Assembly (NCBI GenBank): GCA_009829735.1
Contig: CM020618.1
Location: 18,647,346 to 18,711,345, forward strand
Reading direction: 5' to 3'
DNA length: 64,000 nt
Source of the DNA: Pyropia yezoensis
Taxonomy: Eukaryota > Rhodophyta > Bangiophyceae > Bangiales > Bangiaceae
Numbering within the stretch: position 1 is the first letter of the stretch; every line of letters begins with the position of its first letter. The translations under genes and the position numbers were made by a program. The notes beneath the pieces are model-generated. The model ran no database searches and was not told where the DNA came from. It saw nothing but the letters and a program-made list of their open reading frames with translations. Shown here piece by piece: positions 20,008 through 30,415 of the stretch.

Positions 20008-21157
20008 TCAGACCAGCTGTCTCCCGCCCCCGTGTCGCGCGCCCTGCCCCCTACGTGGGGCCAGTTCTGCCACAGCACAGTGCCGCACGAGGCGCCGTGG
20101 CAACCCCGGGCACACCGACACCCAAGCGACAGACGCAACAAAGCAAGACACGACAGGGAGAAGAAACAAAGCCGAAAGACGTTCCCTGCCACGAGCTTCC
20201 ACTACAAGAACATGGAAGTGGTCCTTGGACGTGCAAAAAAGGAAGAGGACAGACACAGCGCAGGCGACGTCACACGGAAGCAATTGACGACCTTGAAGCC
20301 GACAATCCGTCCCCGGCACCCCCCCAGTGACCAAACGTACATATTGCCGGTTGAGGTCCGACTGCCGCCGAAACGACGCCGTGCACAGGTCACGTCCGAC
20401 GCGGCCGCCACACCCGAGCGTCTCGGCCACGCGCCCGCTGTCGCCACGCAGCGCGGAGGGGCCCGCCGAAGCCGCCGCCGCCACGGCCGCCGTCGCGGCC
20501 CCGCCACAGGGCAACGGGCACCCGCTCGCCACGGGGGGGGTCGGCCAGCCGCCCGCCGTGGAGTGTGTCGGCCAGCCAACCGCCGCGGAGGGGTGCGTCA
20601 GCTAACCACCGCCGCTGACCACACTACTACCACCGCCGCCTCCGCCGACCTCACCAAGGCCCGTACACGCCGCTGCGGCCGCTGCCGCCGCTGTCACCGC
20701 CGACCGCGGTGACGGCGACGGCGGTGACTGCTGCTGCCGCGGCGGCAGGGGCAGCCACGTCCAGGCTGTACCCCGCCCCACCTCGGTCGTGCGCGCCGGG
20801 CGCCCAGCCGCGGCGCAGGCGACGGTGAATGGCAGGCGCCCATACGCCGGCGGCCGCGCCAACCACGGCGCGCCCCCGGGGGGCCGCCGCCAGCCGGTCG
20901 CGGGCGGGAAGGCGACGGCGGCGGCGGCTGCCAAGGCCGCTGAGCGGGGCCGACCGGCCAGTGACGGCGCGGGGGCCGCCGGCCCCCGCACCCGCGGCAG
21001 CCGCGGGCGCGTCACGGCGGCGGCGCTTGTCCTCCTCCTCCTCGCCTGGCAGTTGCAGCGGCGTCGCCACCCACGCCGTGGCCCCAGCGCCTGCCAACGG
21101 CACGGCGGCAGCGGCGGTGTCAGTCCCCCTCCCGCCACCGCCGGGCGTGGTCAGCAT
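20008..21157 (-). CDS. possible hypothetical gene, unresolved
   Basis: Minus-strand frames with protein-like composition occur at 21157-20651 (starting MLTTPGGGG, Ala/Gly-rich with an EEEEDKRRRR stretch) and 20532-20008 (FRRQSDLNRQYVRLV). They are in different frames and would need splicing. No domain is recognised, and the plus strand is equally open. Low confidence. Confidence 0.18.
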
Positions 21158-21983
21158 CGTTTCCCAGTAGGATCGCCCGCGGCCGCTGCTGGTGGCAGCG
21201 GCTTCTTAGCCGCCTCCCTCATCCCCTCGGATGGTGGGCGTGGCGTCGGCTGCGGCGGGCCCGCCGCCGTCCTCTCCCCCCACGTCCCACGTCCCCTCGC
21301 CGCCGCGCCTGCCTCCCCCACCCCGCACAATGGCCGCTGGGGCTGGGGGCTGCCAGCCGAGCCCCCCGCCCCCCGCCTCCCCCCCACACGATAGCCCCCC
21401 CCTGCGAGGTATGTGACGGCACCCGCCCCACATGTGCCACCTCTTCCCATCACAGATACATGGAGCAAGAGATCACGAGCACGGCTTGCTCCTTGCGCAT
21501 CGAGCTAGAGGGCACACGACTGAGAGGAGGCGCAGATCTCGGGACGGTCGGCACATGAGGAGGGGAGGGAGTGGCGAGGGGTGCCACGACCAGATAGGTA
21601 GCAAGACAGTGAGTCTATTCTTTCAAAACCCCCCCCCGGCCAAGTCTATCCTCCGCCCCCCCCCGACCAAGTCCATTCCCCGTCCACCCCCGTCCGCCTT
21701 CCCCACAGGCCCTTGCACGCGCGGTACGTTCTCTACCGTGGGCGAAAGCGGCCGGCGGTCGCCAACGCCGGCCAGGTCCGGCCCTCACACAACAGCTGCC
21801 CGCTTCTCCGTCTCCCAGTTTCCCGTGCCACCGCCACTCCCATACCCACCGACACGGCCACACCCCTCTCCACCACCCCCACCACCACCGCCACCACCAC
21901 CACCACCGCGGCCATTGACACCGCCGCCGCCGCCCCCGTCCCCGAGGCGGACGTCGTTCTTGCGTGCGCGTGTCGGGCGGTCC

Positions 21984-22288
21984 ATGTCGGGCACGCCGTC
22001 GATCAACCGGGGGGGCGGCCGATCCGGGCGTGCGGGCGGCGGCGTGGGGGCGGTAGTCGTGTGGAAAGCGGCAGTCGCAGCGGGAGCCCCAAACGTGGTG
22101 GCGGCCGCACAGCCGTGCGGGGTAGTTGAGGGATGCGGGGGTGGGGCGGGTGGGGGTGGTGGCGCCGCCTGCGACGGTGTGCGGCTACGCCGTGACCGCC
22201 GGGGTGGGCGGGGGGGAGTAGGGGAGCAGCCGAGGGAGACGGGGAAGGGGTGGGTGGGCGGGAGGGCGTCGCGGCGGTGGCGGCGGCG
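21984..22288 (+). CDS. possible gene start cut by the En/Spm insertion
   Basis: An ATG at 21984 (MSGTPSINRGGG) opens a Gly/Ala/Val-rich frame that runs up to the left end of the transposon at 22288. It may be the 5' remnant of a host gene disrupted by the insertion, or chance. It follows a Pro-rich open stretch (21620-21960) that contains no recognisable gene. Confidence 0.2.
22286..22288. other. 3-bp target-site duplication, left (gcg)
   Basis: gcg precedes the proposed left end; gcg also follows the proposed right end at 29419-29421. Three bp is the usual size for En/Spm elements. In this GC-rich DNA a 3-bp match has appreciable chance probability. Confidence 0.45.
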
Positions 22289-22809
22289 CCCTACGGGAAA
22301 CTTCGGGCAGCATAACCAGGCATTTGGCTGAAATACCCGCCGATTGCCTGGTTATCCAGGCAGGCGATCGACACTGTCCAATAGCGTGCTTTACATTTTG
22401 ATCTGACCAGCCCAGCAGTCGGGCCGAGGATATGGCAGGTTATCCAGGACAGTGCTGGCTGGAAAACTAGGCAGCCTAGCAGAGTGTTCCAGGACTGTCC
22501 AATGGCGAGCTTTCCAGAACCGTCCATCTTGATCCGGCCAGTCCTGACAGTCTGCCTGGCGTTATGGCAGGACAGTGGAGCCTTACACTTTCTCCTCATT
22601 GGCTGTCGTGCTTTGACGGCGGTAGCCTTCCACCAACGCATTCGCCGAGACTGGTCCGAGGCAGCGTCTGAGAGTAAACAAATACGCAGCTAGTGGGCCT
22701 CCCAACGCTACTCCCTTCTTTCGTCACTTTATTGCGCCACGCTTCGACTGCCAACCCCCATCCACCTCCACCGGCCCTCACACCGGCTTGCCCTCCCCCC
22801 CCCGGCGCC

Positions 22810-25752
22810 ATGTCGGAGAGGCGCCTGTGCGCATTCTGGCGCTGTACCGATGACGGCTCAAGGGGACCTGCTCTCGTTAGCCACTCAACGTTCTTCGTCC
22901 ACAGGGGTCGCAAGCGACCTCTCGCTGAACGCGCAAGCGGTGACGACAGTGCCGTCGACGGCCAACGCACGGGAGACTGTGGGCGAGGGGCGGTGACGAG
23001 GGAGGGGCCTGTGTTGGAGGCTGGGATACCCGCGGGGGGAGGGGCGAGTGGAGATGTCGGAGGCTCGGGCGGAATATGGGAGGGTGATGACGGTGGCGAG
23101 GCCGAGGATGACGATGGACCCTGGGCGGGCGGGCGTGTGTTAGACCTCTGTGGTGGGGAGGCGGAGGAAGACGAACACGAGGACGACAACGAGCGTCTGG
23201 ACCTTTCAGAAGATGACTTCGCGGCAGACGAGGAAGATGGTGATGTACTCGTCCCCCCCCCGGCGCCTGCTGCTGGCGGAAATGAGAGAAACCAAGTTCT
23301 TCTTTCTGTCGAGCAGTTCCGCGACGTTCTGTACGACCTCGTCTTTCATGCGGTGAGCGTGCAGCACCATCTCTCTAGAGAGGCCCTCGGGGACATCCTG
23401 CGGCTGCAGAGCCACTCGCTCAAGTACCTCTCTCCGTATTGCCAGCAGAAGCTAGCCGGCCACGCGGTGGACCTCCGGGAGAAGCTTTTCGATGCCTTTC
23501 CTGCTGGGTGTGTTGCCTTTACGGGCTGGAGGTCCAACCTCGACGCTTGCGACCTTTGTAAGCAGGCCAGATACAAGACGAGCACCACCACTCCTCGGAA
23601 GCAAGTGACTTATTGGCCGATCATTCCCTGGCTTACAGCCATGCTGGGAGATCCAACCCTCGCTTCGGACATGACTGCTGGCATGGCGCACGCACGACAG
23701 CGAGCACCACAACCAAGAACCAGCATCGACGACTGGTACGACGGCTCAAACTTCCGAAAAGCTGTCGAGCAAGGGTACTTCCAAGCAGACACGGATATTG
23801 CTTTTAGCATTTCCACCGACGGTTTTGAAGCTTGGCGGCAACAGAGATTTCAAGGGTGGCCAGTTGTGGTAACAATTCTCAACTTAGCAGCTGATTCAAG
23901 ATCGAGGCTGGTCAATCAAATACTGCTGTGCGTCACTCCGGGACCTAAGCAGCCGGCGGACTTGGAGGAGTATCTTCAACCAATTGCGGAAGAGCTGAAT
24001 GCCCTTGCGATTGGAGTGCCGGGGGTGACCGTGGCAGGCAGGCAGGGGCTACACACCCTCCGCGGATTCTTGCTGCATGTCTTCACCGACACGCCCGCCG
24101 GGGATAAGATCGCGAGTGCCACCGTGCACAACGGGCACCAGCCGAACAGGTTCCGCGCATTCAGTGGCGTACATTTTAAGTCGCACGCCTACTACCCGCC
24201 AGTCAACCCGAGAACAATCCAAGTCCTCTTTGCTGTGGACGACCGCCCAGCTCCCCGCCGCACAGCTGCTTCCATTGCCGCGCAGGTCAACCAAGTCAGG
24301 GGAGCGCGGCGAGACGGCAGGCCGCAAAGCCATGCGAAGGACTTGAGCAAGCGCATTGGCTGCAAGGGATATTCCCTGTTTTTCTCGCCCCGTCCTGAAC
24401 AACGTGTCAAGTACCCGGCGTTGAAGTACTTATGGGACGTCGGACCTTCTCTGCTGCCCTACGAATGCATGCACCTTCTCCTACTGAACGTGACGCCCCT
24501 GCTATAGTTGATTTTTTCCGGGCAGCTCGGCGGGCAAGCGGACCTCAGCCACCTCGCTCTTGATCCTGCCGTCGTCGCAGATATTGGGTCGGAACTGCTC
24601 AACTCGCGGGCGACCGTCCCGTGCTCTCAGGCGCGATCTCTCCGGAACTTGGCGATATCTTTTCGGTCATATAAGGCTGTCGACTGGATGTTCTTCTTAT
24701 TGAGCACCGCCGAAGTTGTACTTGCCAACCGTGTGTCGCCCGCCCTGTACAATATGGTGATGCACCCGGTGCGGGCAAGTCGCATTCTGTTTCGACCTCG
24801 ACCTGTCTCAATGGACGAGCTCGAGACCGCAGACGCAAGCTTCAAGAGCTTTTGTCGTGAGTACTGCACTCACGTCTACGGGGGGGTTGAGGCCAGGCTT
24901 CCTCTTTGCCGGTCACCAGTTGCTGCAGTGCTGGACATCGCTTCGAACGTGCGCAGCTGTGGTCCAATTTGGACTTCCTGGCAGTTCGTCATGGAACGAT
25001 TCATCGGAACTCTCCCGAAGCTCGTCGGGTCCAGGTAAAAACCGTACCCGAGCTTGGTCAAATCTATCTCGCCAAAGTAACAGGCTGCGCTGATTACGGC
25101 GTTTCGTGAAACATTTTTACCCGATGCGTCGGCTGGGGCCAACAGCAAGATGCATCCGTCGGCATCTTTGGTCGAAACTCCGTTTCCATCGGGCGAGAAT
25201 TCAAGATTTGTACTCGTGCCACCGCGAAACAAGCCGTCTATACTTTCCGGACTCGAGCTTGACGCGATGAGGTCTGTGATCGCCACCGAGGGTGTCGACC
25301 CGGTGCCGGACGGCAAACGTGGTCTGAAATATTCTCGCGTGCGACTGGAGAATGGTGTGGTGGCGGGCTCAAGGAGCTGCCCGTCAGACGACGACGCTAC
25401 ACTTCGTCGAAGCAATTTCGTACGCGTGCGGTCCAGCGACCGCGTGGAGGGCGCCGACGGAACGGAGCAAGAGGTCAGCGTGACTATCTTCGGATAGGTA
25501 CTGCACTACGTAGCTGTTTTAGTGGACGGGAAGCCGATGGCTTTTGCCTACATTGCGTGCATTCGGTCCAAGAGGGACCGTCTGGGCAAGTACTGTCTGC
25601 CTGAGACTCGTTCTGGGCTGCCTTGCATTTCCAGCTTTAGGGTGCGCAGGCGCTACGTTGCTGTGGGCGCCATTGACGCGGTCGTCGAAACCCTTATTAC
25701 CCATGAAAAGCACCACATTCTTCATCCTCGCGAGCCGATTTCTGGTCTTTGA
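22810..25752 (+). pseudogene. tnp2-like En/Spm transposase with four in-frame stops
   Basis: The ATG at 22810 follows TIR-proximal noncoding DNA. The N terminus has a Cys/His-type start (CAFWRC ... LVSHSTFFVHRGRKR) seen in this superfamily, then an acidic Glu/Asp-rich segment. The tnp2 core is clear: FSISTDGFEAWRQQRFQGWP, VNQILLCVTPGPKQPADLEE, LPYECMHLLLLNVTPLL, and a C-terminal region with RSCGPIWTSWQFVMERFIG. The single frame continues past TAG at 24505, TAA at 25036, TAA at 25078 and TAG at 25495 up to 25752, about 980 codons. The preserved frame with nonsense changes indicates recent inactivation by point mutation, without indels. The transposase would cut and move the element in the nucleus. 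At 24505 a Trp codon is a plausible ancestor. Confidence 0.85.
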
Positions 25753-25996
25753 AGGAATGAATGTTTCTTTTCTTAAAATATTTTTTCTTTGTGCTTGAAA
25801 ACGTTGTAACTTGACGACTGGTCGCCGCGGGTGCCCTGCCTGCGACGACTCGTCTGGGCTGGCGCTGGAGGGTACATAAACCAGCCGTTGGTCCTTGGAG
25901 ATCGCTCATCCGCCAAGCCCAGTCGTGCGCTAGTCATCAGGTTCGTGCAGCTTGGCTACGCCTTCTCCTGCACGATCAAGGTCGCGATCATCAGGT

Positions 25997-26358
25997 TGTA
26001 GCACAATAAGGAACCGCTGCACGTCCACTCTCAGGGAACACTCACGAAGGGGGATCGGCACCAACGTCACCAGGAGGCCAAGGTTGCTGTTCTTGGAGCA
26101 CAAGCCACGGGACCAAGATGGGAGCCCAAATGGGAGAGGTTTGTTGTTCTACCATGGCCGGCGGTGGATTCGCCGCCGGCCCCTTCGTCATAAGCCCGAG
26201 GAGACACTACTAACTACCCTCCACCCCAAGATGCAAGTCCCTCTGGTCATACGTAACATATAAATACCGTGACCAGTACGGACTCCCAAATTGAGAGTTA
26301 AGGGTTAGAAGTAGTCCCCTTATATTAGGGTCACAATACGGTCATCCATATTGCTACA
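25997..26358 (+). mobile_element. solo LTR of a Ty3/gypsy element, nested in the En/Spm element
   Basis: A 362-bp sequence starting tgtagcacaata and ending ttgctaca matches the LTRs at 33111 and 52484. It is flanked by a perfect 5-bp duplication, caggt at 25992-25996 and 26359-26363. A single LTR with an intact target duplication is the product of recombination between the two LTRs of a full element. Confidence 0.9.
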
Positions 26359-26635
26359 CAGGTGCTATGCCACAGCGACGGAGGCAGAGGGGTGATGCCC
26401 CTGCAACGCCCCTACGTCCTTGTTTGCGTCGTCGGCAAGCACATACCCCGGGTATGTTCCTTGCCGTGTTCTCAAGACATAATCACACCTCCACGCGGTC
26501 CCTCCCCCCTTCCTGACTCACGCTCTTTTCCTTTTATCTCTTTCATGTCCGCCACTCGCGGGCCTACGGTCTATTTAATTCGTATGCCGTCGGGTTGGTG
26601 CATCCTCTGACACTTGAGCGGCACGGTGCATTTTT

Positions 26636-29142
26636 TTGTTGCTCGTTTGCCTTTTGCCTGGGCACCTCTATTTCTTTTTCTCAGTCAATGGACTGGTGGC
26701 CGCAGCTGCTTCGGCAGCAGATCTGGAGGTCAATTGGGCAGGCGCCGCAGCTCCTCCTTCTACTTCGGGGGCGCGCCAACCCTCACTCCTCGCCGCGACC
26801 CCTACTCCTCCAGTTTCCGCCCCTTCGTCCTTTCGTGCTCCTCCTCTTCCGCCACCCTCTGTTGCGGGGATCGCCACCCTCCCTCGCCCTCCCCGAGCCA
26901 CTCCCTCGGTGACTGATCCACGGGTCGTCCCCTCTTCTCCTCCTCCTGGGGCAGCCCGAACCCCTTCTCCGGCGGGGACTATCCCCCGTCAACATCCTGT
27001 TCAAGCGGCCCCTCCTGGACCTGTGGAGACGGCCCCTTCTCCAGCGGGCGTCGCCCCCCTTGCCGCGGCCGTCGCAGTCCCCCCCCCTGCTGTGGACGTC
27101 GTCGCTCCCCCACGTGCTGCAAGAGGTGTCGCAGCCCCTCCCCCTGCTGTGGATGCCCTCGCCCCCCCCCCTGCTGCGGGCGGCGCCGCCTTTGCCCCTG
27201 CTGCTGGTGTCGCTGCGATCGTCCCTGCTGCTCTCGCGCCGTCACCCGCGGTCTGGGAGCGGCTGCCTCGACCGTCGGGGACTGGACGGGGTCGGGTGCT
27301 CACACGCCGGTCGCGCAGGCGCACCAACGGGCGCGGAGGCTTCTACATATCGGAAGCCAGCACGCACCACCGGACCGTGCCCGCACCCAAGAAGGCCATC
27401 GCGAAAAACAATGTGTACGACTCGGTTTTGGGAATCACTGAGGATGACCGAGATCACATGTAGCAGGTGGTGTCGGCGGCCGTGGTGCATTTGCCAGGTA
27501 AGACGTTTTGTAACAACTCTGACAGGCAGTTGGAAACGGCAATTCGCACTGTCGAGGCCGCCGACGCCCGCTTAACAGCTTGCATTGCGAGTTGGGGTGC
27601 CTGCTCTTTACTGGCTCGCTCAATTATGGGGCAATCGTGCGACTCGTCTAACGGCATCGCCAGGACGCCACCCGCCGCCCCGTCGGCGTCTGCCCCGCAG
27701 CCTGCGGCGAGCGCCCCCTCTCTTGCTTTTCACACACGACCCATGCCTGCTGGTCCCCCCCCCTTCCCCCTCGGCCAAGCTCTCCGGGCGGGGGACGGGC
27801 CTGGGTGTGGGGCCGACACATCCTGGGCTTCTTCGCAGTTCCCTGCCAGCGCTGCCCCCCCCCCCCCCCCCCCCCCCCCCTGTCCGATCGGCGGACACGT
27901 CGGAGAGAGTCGCCGGTGACGGACGAGCTGTTTTGCTGGCGCCTGCAGGCGCCCCCTACCTCCCCTTCGCGACTACCGTCCCGCCCCCTCCTGGACCCGG
28001 GGGTAGTGCCGACGCCCTGCGAGCTGCGCGGACGGTGCCCGCTAGCGCCCCCCACCCTACCCTCGCCCCAGCCGGACGGTCAGAGGACACGCTGGGGGTT
28101 GTCGCCCGTTTCCGGCGAGATGGTGCGCCGGCGCCCGCTGGCGCCCCCCACCCCACCCTTGCCACCACTGTCCGGCCAGCACCAGTGCCGGGAGGCATTG
28201 CCGGCGCCGTTCGAGCTGCGTGGCCTGCTGTCGCTGGCGCTCCCCACCCTCCGATTGCCCCCGCTACTCTGTTGGCGGTCGCGCGGGGGGGTGGCGCCAA
28301 CATTGCCCGGGCTGCCTGGCCAGCGCCAGCTGGCGCCCTACCCCACGGCCTATCGCCCTCTCTCTGGTCGGCGGTCGCGCTGGGCGGCGGTGCCGACGCC
28401 CTTGGGGGTTCTGGGCCGGCGCCCGCTGCCACCCCCTACCTGCCTCGAGCCACCGCTCCTTGGTTGGTGGCCGCGCCGGGGGGTGGCATCGAGACTGCCC
28501 GGGCAGCCTGGCCGGCGGCCGCCGCCCCCCGCTACCCCCCTGTCGCACCTGTAGTCTGGTCGGCTACCGCGCCTTGGGTCGGGGCCGGTCGCACACGGGC
28601 TGCTTGGCCGGCCCCGGCATCGGCTGCCACCACCTTCCCCCCGACTGCAGTTTCATCGGCGGCCGTGCTGGAGGGCGGCGCGTACGCCACCTGGGCTGAC
28701 TGGCCTGCCGCACCTGGCGCACCCCTTCCCCCTCGGGTCGACCTCACCGCTGCGGTCAGTAGCTGCGCCTTGGAGTGGCGCGTAGCATCCTCCGCCTGCA
28801 GCGGCACCGGCAGTTTTACTGGCGAACGACACGTCTGCGTAATGGGGCGCTCGGGCCGCGCCTGGGTCTGTCGCAGCGACGCCCCCCGCCGCGGCTGCGC
28901 GTTCGGCGGCTGCGCCGGTGGACGCCGAGGGTGTCAGTGCGGCTGGCTGGGCTGCACCTGCGGTGGTCGCCTCGGCGCCGCCCTCTTCTGTTGCCTCAAC
29001 GGCGCCTGCGCCAGCGGATGGACCGGAGTCGTCGAAAGTAGCTGCTGGGCCAACGCCTGGGCCTGTTCCCACGAGCTGTGAGGTTCCCGTTCCTGAACTT
29101 CCCCGGTCGGAGGACGAATTGTTTCGTCGCCTCGTGGCGTAA
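26636..29142 (+). pseudogene. Pro/Ala-rich second ORF of the En/Spm element, with 96-bp tandem repeats
   Basis: A plus-strand coding region with no in-frame ATG near its start. The first part (26636-27463) is Pro/Ala-rich, ending in a conserved-looking block GGFYISEASTHHRTV ... VYDSVLGITEDDRDHM. An in-frame TAG (27461) is followed by AVVHLPGK and ACSLLARSIMG. A C-rich run (about 27857-27880) shifts the frame, and the next part is built of about eight 32-residue repeats (units APHPTLA... / ...ARAAWPAPAG). The last coding-like frame ends LPRSEDELFRRLVA at 29142. It probably corresponds to the tnpA-like DNA-binding partner of En/Spm elements, inferred from position only. A similar protein is encoded at 31372-33100 on the minus strand. 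Confidence 0.5.
27949..28720 (+). repeat. 96-bp tandem repeat (about 8 units)
   Basis: Unit starts of the type gcgccccccacc recur at 27949, 28045, 28141, 28237 and 28333, exactly 96 bp apart, then less regularly to about 28720. Each unit encodes 32 residues and keeps the frame. Confidence 0.85.
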
Positions 29143-29418
29143 TTAAGAAAAGTAACCAGTGTACATAAAGAAGCGTCGGCCCTGAGAACAAACAACGCCT
29201 CCGCATAACCTGATTATCCCGGCAACAGTGGCTCGTTATCCAGGGACCTCGTGCCTGGTTATCCAGACGGATTGTGCTGATTATCATGGCAAATCGGGCG
29301 GGATATCTAGGCATCCCGATCGCTGAGGAGCAATGTCAGCCTATCAAAGTCCTGCCGTTTCAGGGCCAGGATAACCAGCCACTGCCGGGATAACCCGCCA
29401 AGAATTTCCCGCACAGGG

Positions 29419-29421
29419 GCG
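29419..29421. other. 3-bp target-site duplication, right (gcg)
   Basis: Partner of gcg at 22286-22288. Confidence 0.45.
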
Positions 29422-29490
29422 GGCGCCCCCTCGTCGGTCCAAGGCCTCCAGACGCGCAAGGCAGACCCCTCCCCCCTCCCTCCGTGTCCC

Positions 29491-30415
29491 TCACTTGGAC
29501 CGCAGCTGCCACCACATGGTCACGGCGGGTGCGCTCGTGTCTGTGTTCCGCTTCCACACGTGGTTCGTGGCGCCCTTCCCGCGCAGCCGCTTAATCAGCT
29601 CCACATCCCCCCGGACGACCTCGAGCTTGGCCACCCGCTTCGCACAAGCGGCGAGCTTCTTGTACGCCACCGCCTCCTCGCGCGACGCAGCGGCGCCCGC
29701 GGTGGCACCGCCTAGCGTCAGCACCATCCGCCCCGCCGCCGCGTCGTCGGCGCGCACCTGGTTGGAGGGGCGGCCGAGCAGCGGGGCGGAGGCGTCAAAT
29801 GGGGAAGCCGCGTCAAACGTCGCCACCGCCGTCGCGTCGTCCACAATGAGGACGTGGCGGGCGGCGTAGGCGGGAGCGGCGCCTTCGGCAGTGGCATTCG
29901 CGGCAGCGGCAGCATGGCGCTTGCCGAGGGGCGGCCCCCGGCGGCAGCGCTTGGCCACCGGCGCCGTCGTCCCCGTCGCTGCGGCAGTGGCGCCCATGTC
30001 GCTCGCAAAGAGCAGCGACGCGGCCAGGAGGCGCACCTTGGCTGCCTCAACCCCCAGCTTGACGCCCACGTACCGCGCGTCGGCCGTGTCGCCTAGCATC
30101 CGGTCCTCGGCAGATCGCTGGGCCAGCGGCCGGGCGTCTGCATACGCCCCCGTCGGCGCCCCCTCCTGCCGCCAGTGGCCCGCCTCCTCAAGTCGGTGAC
30201 GGTCCACGTTATGCCGTGGTAAAACTCATCCGGCAGGCGGCGGCCTTGTCACGCAACACCACCAGGGAGGCCTGTTTGGTGTGGTAGTTTCGCGTCTGCA
30301 GCTTGCAGTCCTGCTTCACCTCTAGCAGGGACCACTTACGCGCGAGTGCGGCGGGCTGGGAGCGCTCGTTATGCTCCCGCCGGGGGGCGGCTTTGCGCCA
30401 TGACGAGTGGCCCAT
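29491..30415 (-). pseudogene. UTP11: UTP11-like small-subunit processome protein, two frame breaks
   Basis: UTP11 is a nucleolar component of the small-subunit processome needed for 18S rRNA maturation. The ATG at 30415 starts the typical N terminus: SSWRKAAPRREHNERSQPAA, then WSLLEVKQDCKLQTRNYH. The family block PDEFYHGI is present but in another frame (break near 30245), and a second break near 30220 leads to the long frame that ends at 29491. That frame holds DTADARYVGVKLGVEAAKV, RHVLIVDDATAV, TFDAASPFDASAPLLGRPSN and a basic C terminus (KRVAKLEVVRGDVELIKRL). Length (about 300 codons) is slightly above the usual 250 because of Ala-rich inserts. The breaks are not in homopolymers, so a short intron, a recent pseudogene or sequence errors are all possible. 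An essential single-copy gene would be expected to be intact somewhere. Confidence 0.75.

Larger units (their letters stand above)
22289..29418 (+). mobile_element. En/Spm (CACTA-superfamily) DNA transposon
   Basis: About 7.1 kb. The ends share an imperfect inverted repeat of about 45 bp: left starts ccctacgggaaacttcgggc, right (reverse strand) starts ccctgtgcgggaaattcttg. Subterminal copies of a ggttatccag-type motif occur at both ends (for example 22350, 22438, 29249, 29263, 29371). A longer direct repeat of the ctgtccaat type is at about 22373 and 22495. Inside are a tnp2-like transposase (22810-25752) and a Pro/Ala-rich second ORF (26636-29142), the usual two-gene layout of the superfamily. 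The terminal sequence is not a literal CACTA, so the borders are a proposal. The right end falls 73 bp past the stop codon of UTP11. Confidence 0.65.
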
